From assembly GCA_025917655.1 (NCBI GenBank), contig CP084619.1, positions 3,639,001-3,703,000 of the forward strand: 64,000 nt of DNA, written 5' to 3'. Position 1 is the stretch's first letter; every line of letters begins with the position of its first letter. A model generated the notes under the pieces. That model was not told where the DNA came from. It saw only the letters and a list, made by a program, of their open reading frames with translations, and made no database searches. The translations under genes were made by a program, and so were the position numbers. Source of the DNA: Chlorella sorokiniana. Its lineage: Eukaryota; Chlorophyta; Trebouxiophyceae; Chlorellales; Chlorellaceae. Positions 22,439 through 34,120 of the stretch are shown in pieces.

Positions 22439-22851
22439 GGTTGCTCTCCGTGTAATATGCCGTATACCTCGGGGAGCGTCGATCGCCAACCCCGCCGCCA
22501 GGTGCAAGACTCGGTCCGACCTTCTGTACGTTTAGCGTATGATGACAACGGTTGAATCGCCACTGTAAAACGCAATACACCGAATGAACTCGGAATGCCT
22601 GCACTTGGGGCGCCCCTTCTACCCGGGCGACATGCGTGCCACGCGAGCATGCAGAGGTTGAAACCGACACCCGCGGCCGTCATCGGTCTCTTTCCGGCTT
22701 TGGTGGCCATCGGGAGGGCACGAGGTGCGTTAATAACGCGACCACAGTCTTGCCGGCGACCATTCCGCTCGACCAGGCGGTCTGGCTTGTTGCAGCGCAA
22801 TCCAACATAGTCCTTGCAACATCTCACACTTACAGGACCCTCGCAGTCGCC
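22439..22851. promoter_or_regulatory. Divergent promoter region NMD3 / RPL17
   Basis: 413 bp between the start codons of NMD3 (minus) and ribosomal protein L17 (plus). Both products serve the 60S subunit, so a shared bidirectional promoter is plausible. No TATA box or named element could be assigned by eye. The region holds both 5' UTRs and probably both initiation sites. Confidence 0.6.
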
Positions 22852-24547
22852 ATGACGAAGTACGCGAAGGCCGCTGGCAACGAGGCCAAGGCCGCCAAGG
22901 TGCGCCTGCCCTGAGAAGGGTGTACCAAGGACCCTCCATGTCTGCATGAGCCCTATAATTGCGCCAGGAGCGACTTGGAAAGCAGCCGGCAGTGGTGCAT
23001 GGCATGGCGGGCGGCAGGCAGCGCAGCTGGCAAGCCTGCAGCTGGAATTGGGCAGCAGCAGATTGCCAATGCCCAGCTGAGACGAGGTGGCAAGCCGGTG
23101 CTGCCTCGACTGGGCCATCCAGCCGGCCCTTCTTGGTGTCCTCTCAGCCGTGCTGTCAGGCTGGCTGGCACCAGAGATACGTTGTTGACTCTGAGCAGCT
23201 GCCGTGGCGAGCTGCCGATGCAGCGAGCGCCCCTGCTGCACCTCGGCCAGCCCTGCCGCAAGTCACTGGCGCACAAGCGTGCAGCTTGACAGCAGCCATC
23301 AAATGGGGCAATGAAGCCAGTGTGGTTTTGCCCAGCCATCAAACAGTGTCAGGAATACTGCTAGCCCTGTTTCAACCCGTTGGCCCGCCCCTGCCGCCGC
23401 TCTGCAGGCTCGCGGCTCCGACCTGCGCGTGCACTTCAAGAACACGCGGGAGGCCAGCCGCGCCCTCAAGGGCCTGTCCCTGGTCAAGGCCAAGGCTTAC
23501 ATGCAGGCGGTGATTGAGCACAAGCGCTGCGTTCCCTTCCTGCGCTTCAACGGTGAGTGGCGGCACGCCGGCTGCTGGCGACAGCGCTAGCCATGCTGCG
23601 TGCTGGTTCATGGGTTTGGCTTTGAGGTGCTGTCCTGCCATTTGCATGAGCGGTTGTTTGGGATGACGCCGGTGTCGCATGCGGCTCTTGACTTTGCACC
23701 GGGCAGGCGGCTGCAGCCCGCGGGTGGATGAGCTGTTGCAGCGAGCGATGCCGAGTTGGCAGCCCTGGCCCAGCTGCATCGTTGCAGCGCATCAGTCCAA
23801 GCATTATTGGCGATTCGTGGCTCTGCACAGCTTTGTTGCCCCTGTTGGGTGCAGCCGCAGCGATGTGCTGCACCCAGCACCCCACCCTGGCGCTCACCTT
23901 GCGCCCCGCCCTGTCGCCCCCGCAGGCGGCGTGGGCCGCACCAGCCAGGCCAAGAACGAGGGCAACAGCATCGGCCAGGGCCGCTGGCCCAAGAAGAGCG
24001 CCGAGTTCCTGCTGGGCCTGCTGAACAACGCTGAGAGCAACGCGGAGAGCAAGGGCCTGGACACCGACGCGCTGTACGTCTCCCACATCCAGGTCAACCG
24101 CGCGCAGAAGGGCCGCCGCAGGACGTACCGCGCCCACGGCCGCATCAACGCCTACATGTCGTGCCCCAGCCACATTGAGCTGATCCTGGAGGAGAAGGAC
24201 GCGGCCATCAAGGCCGAGGCGGTGAGCCGGCAGGGAGGGTGTGGAGGGGCTTGTGGGCGACGCAGGTGTAGGCGTGATGGCAGCGGGCGTGCATGCTGCG
24301 TCAGGCAGTTCTGGTGTGTCCGCCATGCTGCTTTCACTGGCGGAAACACTTTGGGTATGGCAGCAGTGCCATGAACGGCCGCGATGTGGGTGGCGCGTGC
24401 ATGCCAGGCACCTGCAGATGGCACTGCCTCCTGACGTGTGCCTGGCACCTTGTCTCCATGGTGCAGGAGGAGGGCCGTGGCCGCAAGCTGTCTAAGAAGG
24501 AGCTTGCCAAGAAGCTGCGCAGCGGCACCACCAGCAAGAGCAGCTAG
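22852..24547 (+). CDS. RPL17: Cytosolic 60S ribosomal protein L17 (uL22)
   Basis: Four exons with exact in-frame GT-AG junctions: 22852-22899 ([16 protein letters not shown]), 23408-23552 ([20 protein letters not shown]...), 23926-24221 ([53 protein letters not shown]) and 24466-24547 ([16 protein letters not shown]...SKSS-stop). Together they give the complete uL22 fold, about 190 residues, the usual eukaryotic length. The protein lines the peptide exit tunnel of the large subunit. It starts with the short exon typical of ribosomal protein genes and lies head-to-head with NMD3. Confidence 0.97.
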
Positions 24548-24628
24548 GCGGCCGGCAGCACTGAGTTGGCTCGCTGTGGTCGGCTGGCTGCATGTGCCGC
24601 CAGCCCTGCTTCCTAGGCTGCACGACAA

Positions 24629-24633
24629 TGTAA
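24629..24633 (+). terminator. TGTAA polyadenylation signal of RPL17
   Basis: TGTAA, the usual green-algal poly(A) signal, lies 82 nt after the RPL17 stop codon in otherwise non-coding sequence. Confidence 0.55.
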
Positions 24634-25950
24634 AAATCTATTTCACGCGGAGATCAAGGGCATGAAGCAAGTGGGCAATCGTGCCAAATGTTGGGCTAAG
24701 CAGCACGCTGTGCTTCGGCCGGCGGTCAGGAAGCAATGCACAGTCAGATCGCACGGCCCCTAGGAGTGTCGTGCTGTACTCCTCGACACCTTCTTTGGTA
24801 TCGATTACTTTCTTTGTGCGTCTTGGACGGCCTAAAGCTCACAGTTGCCGCCGCAGCAAGACCGCCCAACCAGTTGCGACACATCCTCTTGTCGGTCAGG
24901 CCCTTGAAGCGTCGTAGAACTGTAGTACAAGCGATATCGCGCTCCTGCGCTTTCCCCTGGCTCCGCATTTTGCCGCTGTTGGTCAGGCCGCCCGGCGTGA
25001 CGGTAGAAGTCTGTTGCGCCGTTGTGCAGACATGTCCACATCTGGCAAGCGTGTGACAGCAGAGCGCTTGAGTGATGTTGACAACCTGACTGGTGTGTGT
25101 GTCAGTGGCCTGCTCACACTGTCTTGCCTCCCGTCATATAAGTGCTTGGCCTGCAGGGCGTGTCCTCAACTCGATTCCATCAACTTGATTCCAGCAGTGA
25201 TCATCTTCTGGCATCCTTGCTTTCCCTGCGATGCCCTGCTGAGCGCAGAAAGGACCCACTTCATGTCTGTCAACCCGGGCGCTGCAGCCACGCCAGGCAC
25301 CGACCTGCAGCGCAACTCACTCAGCCGTTACCAGTACGCGGCTCCTAGCTCCCCCTGCTCCCCGGTGAGCCTGTGGGCAGCAGCGAGGCGGCTTGTGACA
25401 TGCTGACCTGCCGCCAATTGGTGCGCCCCACTGACATGATCTTTCCACAGCAAGCTATTCGTCACTGCTGCCATCCACTTGTTTCAGCACAGCCCGCGCG
25501 TCGGCGAGTGCTGGCGCACAGGCCAGGCCAGCAGCCACGGCCTGTGGTTCCGCCCCTCTCCAACCCCCAAGCCCCAGTCTGCTCCGCAATGAACCCTAGT
25601 GTACTGCAGCACATAGTCACAGAGAGCGTCATCCACACCGCCATCGACTGCTAGCCTGATGACAAAAGTTTTCCTGCCTTGCTCGCATCGTCAGAAGCCG
25701 TACTTTTTGAAACGAGTGCCGACAGCGTTTTGGATGTCATATGCCACATAGGATGGTTCACTCTTTAGCGTAACGTGTGCGCTTTGCGAGGAGGTGTCAG
25801 GCTGGATAGTCCCCACGCTGTGTCAGGCTGCCAGTGGCATGACCCGTGCATTTCATGTTGCAAAGGGACAAGGTGCTGAGACAAGAGGACAATACATGTG
25901 TTTGCGCCATCAACTTGCTTTCAAGTTGACAACCAACATGCACCATGCGC
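24634..25950. other. Intergenic region, no gene supported
   Basis: About 1.3 kb between the ends of RPL17 and MED27, with visibly lower GC. Two short plus-strand stretches look exon-like: MSTSGKRVTAERLSDVDNLT at about 25031, followed by gtgtgtgtgtcag, and MSVNPGAAATPGTDLQRNSL at about 25263, followed by gtgagc. They could belong to a small unrecognised gene, but I could not connect them into a convincing protein. Confidence 0.4.
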
Positions 25951-27024
25951 TCAGAAAGCAGATGTCAAGTGTTCCTGCCTCAAGTGTGGGTTCAACGCTG
26001 CCTGCCACAATTCCTGCCAGCTCAGCTGCACCGGTCGCTTCAGCGGCGGCAACAATCCGCTGCCTGCTGCGCCAGCATCGGCCAGCAAGAGGCTGCTGCT
26101 GCTGCTGGTCTGACGGCTAAACAAATCGCTGTGTGTGGCCAGCCAAAGGAGCAGCAGCTCCAGTGCGCTGGCACCCTGCGACTGCTGCTTTTGCTGAAGG
26201 TAATGCCGGAGGGCTGCAGTGGCCAGCCTTGTCAGCTGCTGGAAAACAGCGTGCTGCGACATAGCCCACAAGCTGCCACTGCTGGTGGTAGCAGCAAGAG
26301 CAGCAGCTGCTTCGGCTGGCGACAGCACACCCACACGCAGAGGCTGCATGCTGCCTGCGACCTGCAGCTGTACGAACGCCACAAAGGCTCGCCCGCAGCG
26401 CAGGATCACTGCCGTTGCTGCATCTGGCTGGCCTGCAGGGCTCCGGCCGTGCAGCAGCTCCAGCGTGCAGGACGGCAAGTGCCCAAGGCTGGCTGCAAGA
26501 TCTGCCAGAGTCGTAGCTGGCTGGCCAACAGGCGTAGACAGTGCGACAGCGGCTTCCTGCTGCTGCGGCTGCTGCTGCTGCTCCCACACAGCGTCTGCAG
26601 CCAGGCAATGGAGAGGAGGAAGCTCTGAAGCGCTGGGCACAGGGAACATGCCAGAGCAGCAGCAAGTGTGCAGCGTCTCGCACCTACTGCATCACGGCTG
26701 GGTCCTGCAGGCAAAGTGGGACCCTCTGGCAGCGCAGAGCCAAGCTGGTCCGCCGCCTGCTGCACAGCTCCTACGAGCGAGTCCCCTCGGCTGAGCAGCT
26801 CACGGAGCAGCGGAGTGGTCTGCGCGCCACTAGCAGCAAGCTCTTCAATGAGGCTCTTTGATACATTTTCCAACTGCGTCAGCTGCAACAGGATGCACAT
26901 CAGAAGGGTGGCAAGGTCAGCTTAGGCAGCGAGCGGCAAATCAGCAGGCAGGAGCGGAGAGGGAGGGGGCGGGTTGCCAGGAGGATCCTCTCACGAGCCT
27001 CTTGCGTTGAGATAATGCTGACAT
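25951..27024 (-). CDS. MED27: Mediator complex subunit 27-like
   Basis: Proposed exon 1 is 27024-26995 (MSALSQRKRL, then gtgaga); exon 2 starts at 26882 (LTQLENVSKSLIEELAASGA). A further junction near 26690-26630 joins GPSRDAV to ELPPLHCLAADAVWEQQQ. The C-terminal part reads SQHAVFQQLTRLATAALRHY and LLLWLATHSDLFSRQ, then GSGLLPPLKRPVQL, the order seen in the MED27 C-terminal domain. The Cys pairs that plant and animal MED27 usually carry after the DLF motif are absent (Ser and Leu instead). MED27 is a tail/head-module subunit of Mediator in RNA polymerase II transcription. The gene is head-to-head with cytochrome b5. Confidence 0.6.
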
Positions 27025-27523
27025 TCTGCGATCCGCCCAAATATTAGCGCGCCATCATACCTGGTGCTGTGCAGACACGACAAGTGTTATTAGGTCTCGC
27101 GATGTCGCAACCATCGGTGCTCCCTTCCAATACTGGATAACTGCCTCAGGCTCTTGGGCGAGCACGGATGCTCAACACGCGTCCCTTCCATGCTATGCTG
27201 CGCCAAGGACACGTCTTCCTTGCACCCCTGTCGTAACCTCTTTGCTATTGCTGGCAGTGTGACAAGGTCTCTTCTGTGCGTACCCGTTTCTTTATTCAGG
27301 TGCGGTCAATGCAGGGCTGCGGGTTGATCATGGCACAGCTTGAAACTGGCCTATCTGGGGCCCCAGTCGTCTGCACTCTATATTCAAACGGAGTGCCAAG
27401 CTGTTATGTCAACGGAAACCCGCCCAGCTTGCTGCTGCCCACATGGCCGCCGCCGCTGCCGCCGCCTCAGGTCCAGCCTTGTTGGTGGCACGTCCTACCG
27501 TGCAGAACTGCCTACACGACATC
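27025..27523. promoter_or_regulatory. Divergent promoter region MED27-like / cytochrome b5
   Basis: About 500 bp between the proposed start of the MED27-like gene and the preferred ATG of cytochrome b5 at 27524. An upstream in-frame ATG at 27443 would lengthen cytochrome b5 by 27 residues and shorten this region. Lower GC than neighbouring exons; no element named. Confidence 0.45.
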
Positions 27524-28254
27524 ATGGAAGCCAAGACAATCACGCTGGCCGAGTGCCAGGAGCACATGAGCGACAAGGACTGCTGGCTGGTGATTGAGGG
27601 CAAGGTGTACGACGTGACGCCCTTCCTGGATGAACACCCGGGCGGCTTTGACACCCTTGTCAGCAACTCGGGTGAGCGCCAGGCGCCAGCGGCCAGGCCG
27701 GATCCACCGTACACGGCGAGCGAATCGCTCGGTTGCTGATTGGTCCCTTTGTTCTCGGCTATCCAGCGAAGCGCCCACAGATTGCCGGCTGCACTTGCCG
27801 GGTGGCTGCCGTGCCACAGTGCCCTCACGTGCACCTCCATGCATGTCCCCTGTTCCAGGCAAGGATGCCACAGAGGACTTTGAGGAGATTGGACACAGCC
27901 GGGCTGCCAAGGAGATGTTGGCCCAGTATTACATCGGGAGTATGCGGTGAGCGGGCGGTGTACCTCCTCCCCCAGACCTCCGGCGCTCCGTGTTTAGAGG
28001 TTGCTTGGGTGTTTGTGTGTGGATGCCCACTGGCAGGGAAGCCGCAGCGATACGTGGCCAAGGACCTGCAACGCCTGCCTTGCGTGCAGGGCGGTGCCCC
28101 CGCGAAGGCCGTGAAGGCGGCACGGCCCGCCGCCACAGCCGCGGTGTCCAGCAGCAGCACGCTGGGCTCGTTGCTCAAGGCGCTGCTGCCCATCCTAGTG
28201 GTCCTGGCGGCAGCCTACTACTGGCAGCTCACGCAGCAGGGCAAGGTGGCTTAA
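27524..28254 (+). CDS. Cytochrome b5, tail-anchored
   Basis: Heme-binding electron carrier of the ER or outer mitochondrial membrane that feeds desaturases and hydroxylases. Three exons: to 27671, 27859-27939 and 28037-28254. Exon 1 has MEAKTITLAECQEHMSDKDC, WLVIEGKVYDVTPFLDEHPG and GFDTLV; the His of the HPGG motif is the first axial ligand. Exon 2 has DFEEIGHSRAAKEMLAQYYI with the second axial His (GHS). Exon 3 is an Ala-rich linker followed by a single C-terminal membrane segment, LLKALLPILVVLAAAYYWQL, and a short tail, the standard tail-anchor layout. An alternative start at 27443 adds an Ala-rich leader. No frame problems. Confidence 0.93.
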
Positions 28255-29346
28255 GGGCTGCCGGCCATGCGGGGCTGGGCTTTGCCGGGCATGCAGCCGC
28301 AGGCAAGCGGACCCCGCCACCCTGGCCTGCTTGGCGGCTGCAGCCATCCCCACTCCGCCATCCACCTCCAACGCACGCCTCCCAAGAGAGCTGAAACCCT
28401 GAAGCTTTTCCGCTCTGGGTGCATTCCTGTCGCCCTGATCTCCCATTTCATGCCAATCCTTGCCATTAGTTCCTCCTTGTTCAACCGCCCACTTGAACAG
28501 CCTGGAGGCAGCAGACACCCCCTCATTCACAATTCTCTTGTGCTTTTGCTGTCAACTGTGCTCGCTCCTTGCTTTGACTGAACTCGCTCCCAGCTGTGCA
28601 TACACTGCGGGTAACGACCATGCTGCCCTCAAACCCAGGTTCGCACTGGAGTTGGTTACAGCCATCGAATACTGTCTCAAGCTCTCCCGGGCAAGCGAGC
28701 TGCGGGCTGCATGGTCAGCCGGATGCAGGCGTGGGCATTGGCAAAGAAGGCGAAGGTGACGGCGGAGCCTGCATGCGCAGCAGCAGCGGCAGCAGCAGCG
28801 CTCGCTGGACGCTGTAGTGGGGGAGGTGGGGGCCGTGCCGGAGGCACTGAGGGGTGGGGTTTTGGCAAGGAAAACTGGCGCGTCAGCGGCGTGCAAACAC
28901 GTGGTAAGAGCGAAACAGGGGGAGGGGTGCAGCAACACAGTTCAGCGGTGCAGAGGCGGTGTGGAAGCAGCGGAGCCTGCTGGAGCACCGGGGGCGCACC
29001 TGGAGGCAGCACACGCCCCAGCACCCCAGCAGAGGCTCAGAGAGAAACGATCAGGAACACGACAGGCTGCCCAGCAGGGGCCAAGTTCGGGGACGCTCTG
29101 AGCTGGCAGGCTGCGAAGCAAGCCAGACAGAGGCAGGAAATTAGCATGCGCACACAGCTGCAGGGAGCCGGTGCACCGGGTGTCTAGCTAGCAAATGAAT
29201 GGGAGATGCAGGGAAAACTGGGGCGCAGGGAGGGGGAACCCAGCGTCCAACCGGCATCTCCGCGTCCGGGGCAGGCGCGACTGGCACGCCATGACGCCGC
29301 TTGCGCCAGGCGCAACACCAGGCACAGGACGTGCGGCGCAGCGCAC
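28255..29346. other. Intergenic region, nothing supported
   Basis: About 1.1 kb between the ends of cytochrome b5 and the gene ending at 29347; it holds both 3' UTRs. Open frames are GC-driven and lack splice or motif support. Confidence 0.5.
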
Positions 29347-30701
29347 TCAGCGCGTTGGCATCTCGTTGTAGCGGGACTTGTCTGCCTTCTTGGCTGCCTT
29401 GGCACGCGCCTTGGCGACCTCGGCGGCGGCAGCGGCCGCTGCGGCAGACGCGCTCTTCTTCTGCGCCGCCGCCTTCTTCTTGGCCAGCGCAGCCTTCTTG
29501 GCCTTGATGGCCTCAGCATCAATGGCGGCTGCAGCGGCAGCAGCCGCGCTCTCGGCATCCTCATCACCGGGCTGCGCCTGCAAGCAGGCAGGGGGCATGT
29601 TTGTTTCTTTGGGGGGGGGTCCCCGCGTCTGCCAGCACCTGCACTGCCCGCCGCGCTCACGCACCTTGTTCTCAGCGCTGCTGTCTGGGCTGACGGCCTG
29701 GCTGCCATTGGCGTCCGCGCCGTTGGCCTGGCCGCCCTGCTGCGCCTTCTTGGCCTTGCGCTTGGCAGCCTTGCTGGAGGCGCCGGGCGCGGGCCCTGCG
29801 GCCGCCTCCGCCGCCGCCTTGGCCTCAAGGCCCAGCTCCGCCAGCACTGCATCCAGGTCCTCCAGCTCCTTCTTCTTCTGCTCCTGCGGGCAGGAAAACG
29901 ACGCGTTGAGGGCACGCACACACGCGAATGCAGCGGTATTGACGGAAGCGAAACCAGGCTCATGCTGCTGGCCTGGGGCCTGCATTGCCAAGCATGTGCC
30001 CCGTTAAGCAACGTGCCTTCTTAGACAGCTGCTGCTGCAACGCCTTGGCTGCGGCCGCAGCCTCAGACTCGTCGGTGGGCGCGGCGGCGGGCTCCTCGTC
30101 CTCCTCCTCCTCCACCTCGCTTTCCTCCGCATCATCGTCGCTCTTTGGCAACTCAATGCCCAGCTCCGCCTCTATGTCCACCTCATCCTCAGAAAACTGC
30201 AATCAAGTGAGTTGCCATCAGCAAGAGAGGTTTCTGCACAGTGTGGCAGAAAGTGGGCTCTGCAACGCCGCCGCTTGTTGCCCACCTCCTCCTCGCTCTC
30301 AGTCTCTGGCTCCGGCTCGTCCTGCTGCTGATCGAAGCCATAGGCAGCTGCGGTGTATCCCCCTTGGCCTGCAGGGAAGCATCACGGAGGGTGGCATTGG
30401 TGGGGGCTGGCGGTGTGGCATTGGCAAATGCGGCGCAGCCCCCGATACCAACGCCATGTGTGGCATCCCTCACCTCGCTCCAGCCCTCGCCCTGAGCGAG
30501 GGACTGCGGTGCGCCCCAGTCCTCGTCCTCCGAGTCGTCAGCCCAGTTACTGAGCCCCGTGCCGCTCTGGCTAAAGATGGCGGACTCCAGCTCTGCATGC
30601 CTGTCCGCGGAAGGGTCCTCCTTCTGCTCCTTGGGCTGCTTGCTCTTCTTGCCGCTCTTGCTCTTCGCCAAGGCAGCAAAAATGTTGCCGCCGCTCGCCA
30701 T
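29347..30701 (-). CDS. Acidic/basic low-complexity conserved hypothetical protein
   Basis: The ATG at 30701 opens MASGGNIFAALAKSKSGKKS. Exon 1 is Lys-rich, then acidic (WADDSEDEDWGAPQSLAQGE). Later exons are strongly acidic (FSEDEVDIEAELGIELPKSD, EESEVEEEEDEEPAAAPTDE), then KKKELEDLDAVLAELGLEAK, and finally Ala/Lys-rich helices ([20 protein letters not shown]) ending RYNEMPTR at 29347. The block LSKK-x-KKKELEDLDAVLAELG looks like a conserved element of plant charged, kinectin-like proteins, but I cannot name the family firmly. Five exons with good donors. Charge distribution suggests a disordered RNA- or ribosome-associated protein (inference only). One junction near 30358 (a G5 run) shifts frame. 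Confidence 0.6.
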
Positions 30702-31160
30702 GGCTATAGTACCAATCCGCAGAGGCTCCAACTCTTCTCAAGATGTGCTTCAGTGAGCTTCGCAAATGGATGCGCGTGCCGTGTATGCTTGGGTGCCTGA
30801 AACAACAAGGTAGTGATAGGAGATAACTTTGGTAGGATGTCGAAGCGGAATGGCTCCCGGTGGCAACGCAGAAACAAGGGGATAGGTCCTGCTGTGAATG
30901 GCACAGCACGAACTGTGTGAACTCGCTTGCAGCGGTTACAGCGAGTATCCTATGATACGGACGAGGACGCATAGAGAACGTCGGAAGCAGTGTTGCTCGG
31001 GGGAGAAGGGGGCAAGGCGGGCGGCAGCCGCTACAGTCTGGCCGCCTCTGTGCAAGCGTCCGCTCTCTAAAGGAGAAAGTTCAAGACTTGTAGAAGACAA
31101 GGAAGTCAGTGAGTGGCATGGTGCAAGCTCCAACCGAGCCAAATCTGCATGCCCGCGGCC

Positions 31161-33529
31161 TCACTCGGCCTTGGGCTTGGCCTTGCCGCGCTTGACCTGG
31201 GAGTAGGCAAAGACGCCCGCCAGCGCAATGGCCGTGCCCAGCAGGTTCTGCTGCGTCACGGGGTTGCGGAAGACCAGGATGGAGGAGGCGATGACCACCA
31301 CGCGCTTCACGCTGTTGCCGATGGAGTGGGTGACCGGCGACACGCGCTGCAGGATCATGTACGACACCTGCGGGCGGGGTTTGGGTGGGCGGGGAGGGCC
31401 AGGGGCAGGACATGCATCGACTTCAACGAAGCAATGGGCAGCACAGCAGCCTGAGGGAGGCGGTGCCAGCGGCAGCGGCGTGGGGGTGTATCAAGAGCGA
31501 GATCCTGCGCAGGCAGGAGCTGCCCAGCAGCTGGACGCGCCGCCATGCGGCCACGCGTGCCGGAGAGGCACGTCAGGGTGCGCACCTGCTGGTAGGCGTG
31601 GAAGGCAAAGGCGGACAGCAGGGCGCGCTTGGCCAGCAGCGTGGAGTCGACGCCGGCGGCGGCCAGCGCGGCGGGGGTCCACACCAGGCCGTCGGTGAGC
31701 AGTGCGATGGGGGTCAGCAGCAGGAAGGAGAGGATGGTGATGATGGAGAAGGTGTTGATGGAGTCCAGGGCGCCCTTGCCTGCGGAAAGGGCAAGCGGGG
31801 GCGCGGGGGCTGGCACGTGGTGGGTAGGGGGCCTGGGTGCACCAGGGGAAAGGAAGAGGCGGAGGCATCTGCGGGGGCGTGGCCTGCGATGTGGCGGCTG
31901 CTGACCACTGCAAGAGGGGCGGTCCAGGCGATGAGTGCAGGCCGCTCCCTCCTGCAGCCTGCCACCCCTGCTCACCCTTGGTCATCAGCTTCTTGCTCAG
32001 CACGTTGCGCGACTGGAAGGTCACGTTGCTGCCCATGGCTGCAAGACGTGGGCGGGGAAACCGGCGGCAGCGGGTCTTGCAAGGCCAGAGCAAGGCTGTC
32101 CTCTGAGTTGGGTGGGCAGCACGCCCGAGCAGCATCCATGCCCCACCCTGCCCCTCAAAACAGCAAGGCTGCGCCCGGGGCTCACCCGAGAGGAAGCCCT
32201 TCCAGGTGAAGGACAGCTCGGAGGTGGAGGCCAGCACGACTCCGCCAATGATGGGCAGCAGGGCCAGCACCACTGGCAGGGTGGGCTTCTCACCCAGGAA
32301 CATCGCCGACAGCAGCACTGCGCGGGTGGGGGGGGGAGGGCGGGGGGGCAGCGGGGCACAAGGGTGCAGCGTGTCTTAGCTCAGCGGGGCGAGCGTGCCC
32401 CAGGCAAGCGCCTGCCTCACGGCGCATTGTGGTTATGCAACAACAGCCATGCCGGTCACGGGATTTGCAGGCTCTAGTCCCTGAGAGGCAGAAGAAAAGC
32501 AGAGGCGCTGACACTCCACCCCCAACCCCCACCCCCACCTGAGAACATCGGCTCCAGCGCCTTGATGGTGTGGGTGAAGGACACCGCCACGGCGCCCAGG
32601 CTGATGTTGGTCAGCGTGTTGCCCAGGGTGTGCACCACTGCCAGCGGGGAGATGGCGGTGGCCTGCAGCGGGCGACCGGGAGCGCAGATCAGGGAGCAGG
32701 AGCAGAGTGCGGCGAGCATTGAACAGGACACGTGGAAAGGGACTGCAAGCCACCATTCCTGCGCTAGGCTGCTGCACGTGCCCTCACGGGGCCGCGGCAT
32801 GCATGCGAGGCAGCTCACGTTCTCCACAAAGTTGCCCTCAGGCTTCTTGTGCAGGCCAACCAGCCACATGAGGCAGGACAGAAGGGAGCCGATGAGGAAC
32901 TGGAAGGCGGTGATTGTGACTGGGTAGGGGAAAGCCTTGAGCACCTGCTTGTTGTAGCTGCACATGGCAGCGGGGCGGGGGCTCGAAGGGAGGGGCCGAA
33001 CTGTTCCATGGCCAGCGCGCAGTTGTCTGTGCACAGTTGTCTGTGCATCTGAGGCAGGCAGGACCGTACGGCAGAGGCGCCTCACATGTTGAACTGGATG
33101 TTGAAAAGGTACCACAGGCCGAACAGTAGACCCAAGGTGACTGTCCGACCCAGGCCGCCCTGCTCCTTTGGCTGCTCTGCTGCTGCTGCTGCCACGACGG
33201 CTGCAGCGCTCGCAGGCGGCGCCGGCGGGGGCGACAGTTTCAGAAAGCGCACATGTGGGATCCTAGGGCAGCTCTGGACCCGACATGCATCTGTGCCCAC
33301 CTGATCCGCTCTGCGAGGCCGCAGGCACCACAGGCAGCCGCCTGCTACTGCGAGCCGGCCGGCCTGCTAGCGTCAAAGTCAGAGGAGCTGCAGGCCGCAT
33401 CGGTTGCACATTGCTATTCAGAGACTGCTGTGCCTCCTTGTAGCTTAGCGCCCGCACCCTACAGAGCGGCCTGGGGTTGCCGCATGCTGCTGCCGACTGG
33501 AGGGCCGAGCCCTTGCAGCTGAGAGCCAT
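31161..33529 (-). CDS. Plastid phosphate translocator (PPT/TPT family)
   Basis: An inner-envelope antiporter exchanging phosphate for triose phosphate, PEP or a related sugar phosphate. The ATG at 33529 opens a transit-peptide-like exon ([20 protein letters not shown]). Mature-protein exons: [101 protein letters not shown], and [20 protein letters not shown] followed by [15 protein letters not shown]-stop. The FxxR-N-xLSKK and SIGNSVKR blocks hold the family's substrate-binding Lys/Arg. The VTITAFQF and THTIKALEP blocks fit PPT slightly better than TPT, but substrate cannot be decided by eye. The exon-1 to exon-2 junction (about 33302/33210) is inferred. Confidence 0.88.
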
Positions 33530-34120
33530 GATGCTTGGCATCAAGCTAGCGACCAATTGTGCGCCGCAGCTACGCAAATGTGCGCTTCTTTCATGCCCTC
33601 CACCACGCTGGCCTCATCCTCGCGGCAGCGGGCACGGCATAGCCAATCAGCACAATAGTTCCTGAGGTGCCCAATTGTGTCTCGCCAGCACAAAGCACCA
33701 ACGAGCGGCCCCAACTTGTACATCAGGCATGCACCTGTGTTCAAAACACGCACCAGCTCCTCCGCACAAGGCACGCACATGCACGGAGTGTTGCGCTGCA
33801 GGGAGCAGCAGAGCGCTTCCCTGCTGCTTCCCAGCAGACAGTCGTCCACCCCTGCAGATCCCGTGCATGTGTCGCCGCTTGGTTTAGCCTGCAGGCCTGC
33901 TTCCCCATTGAGATGCTGCAAGTAGCCTGTTACACAGCGATGGATGCAGCTCCAACCTGCTACATGGACATGTGCAGTGCTTGCCAGCTGCTGCAGCTGC
34001 TCCAGAATGCGCTGCAGCTAATGATGCAGCCTCCTCTGGGTGATTGCAAGCTGGCAAGCTGTAACGGAGTCCCTCCCAAGCCGCCGCGAATCAGCGACGC
34101 TCATCTCCGCCACCTGGTGT
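33530..34120. other. Intergenic region between RPS30 and the phosphate translocator
   Basis: About 590 bp downstream of RPS30 and upstream of the translocator, both transcribed leftward; it should contain the translocator promoter. No further gene recognised. Confidence 0.5.

Noticed and set aside
25898-26113. Cys-rich plus-strand ORF resembling a small metal-binding protein (KCSCLKCGFNAACHNSCQLSC)
   Set aside because: It lies exactly antisense to the conserved LLPPLKRP end of the MED27-like gene; the cysteines come from the reverse complement of Gln/Ala codons.
31161-33529. Assigning the plastid translocator firmly to PPT, TPT or GPT
   Set aside because: Motifs are shared by PPT and TPT of green algae; substrate specificity needs phylogeny, so only the family is stated.
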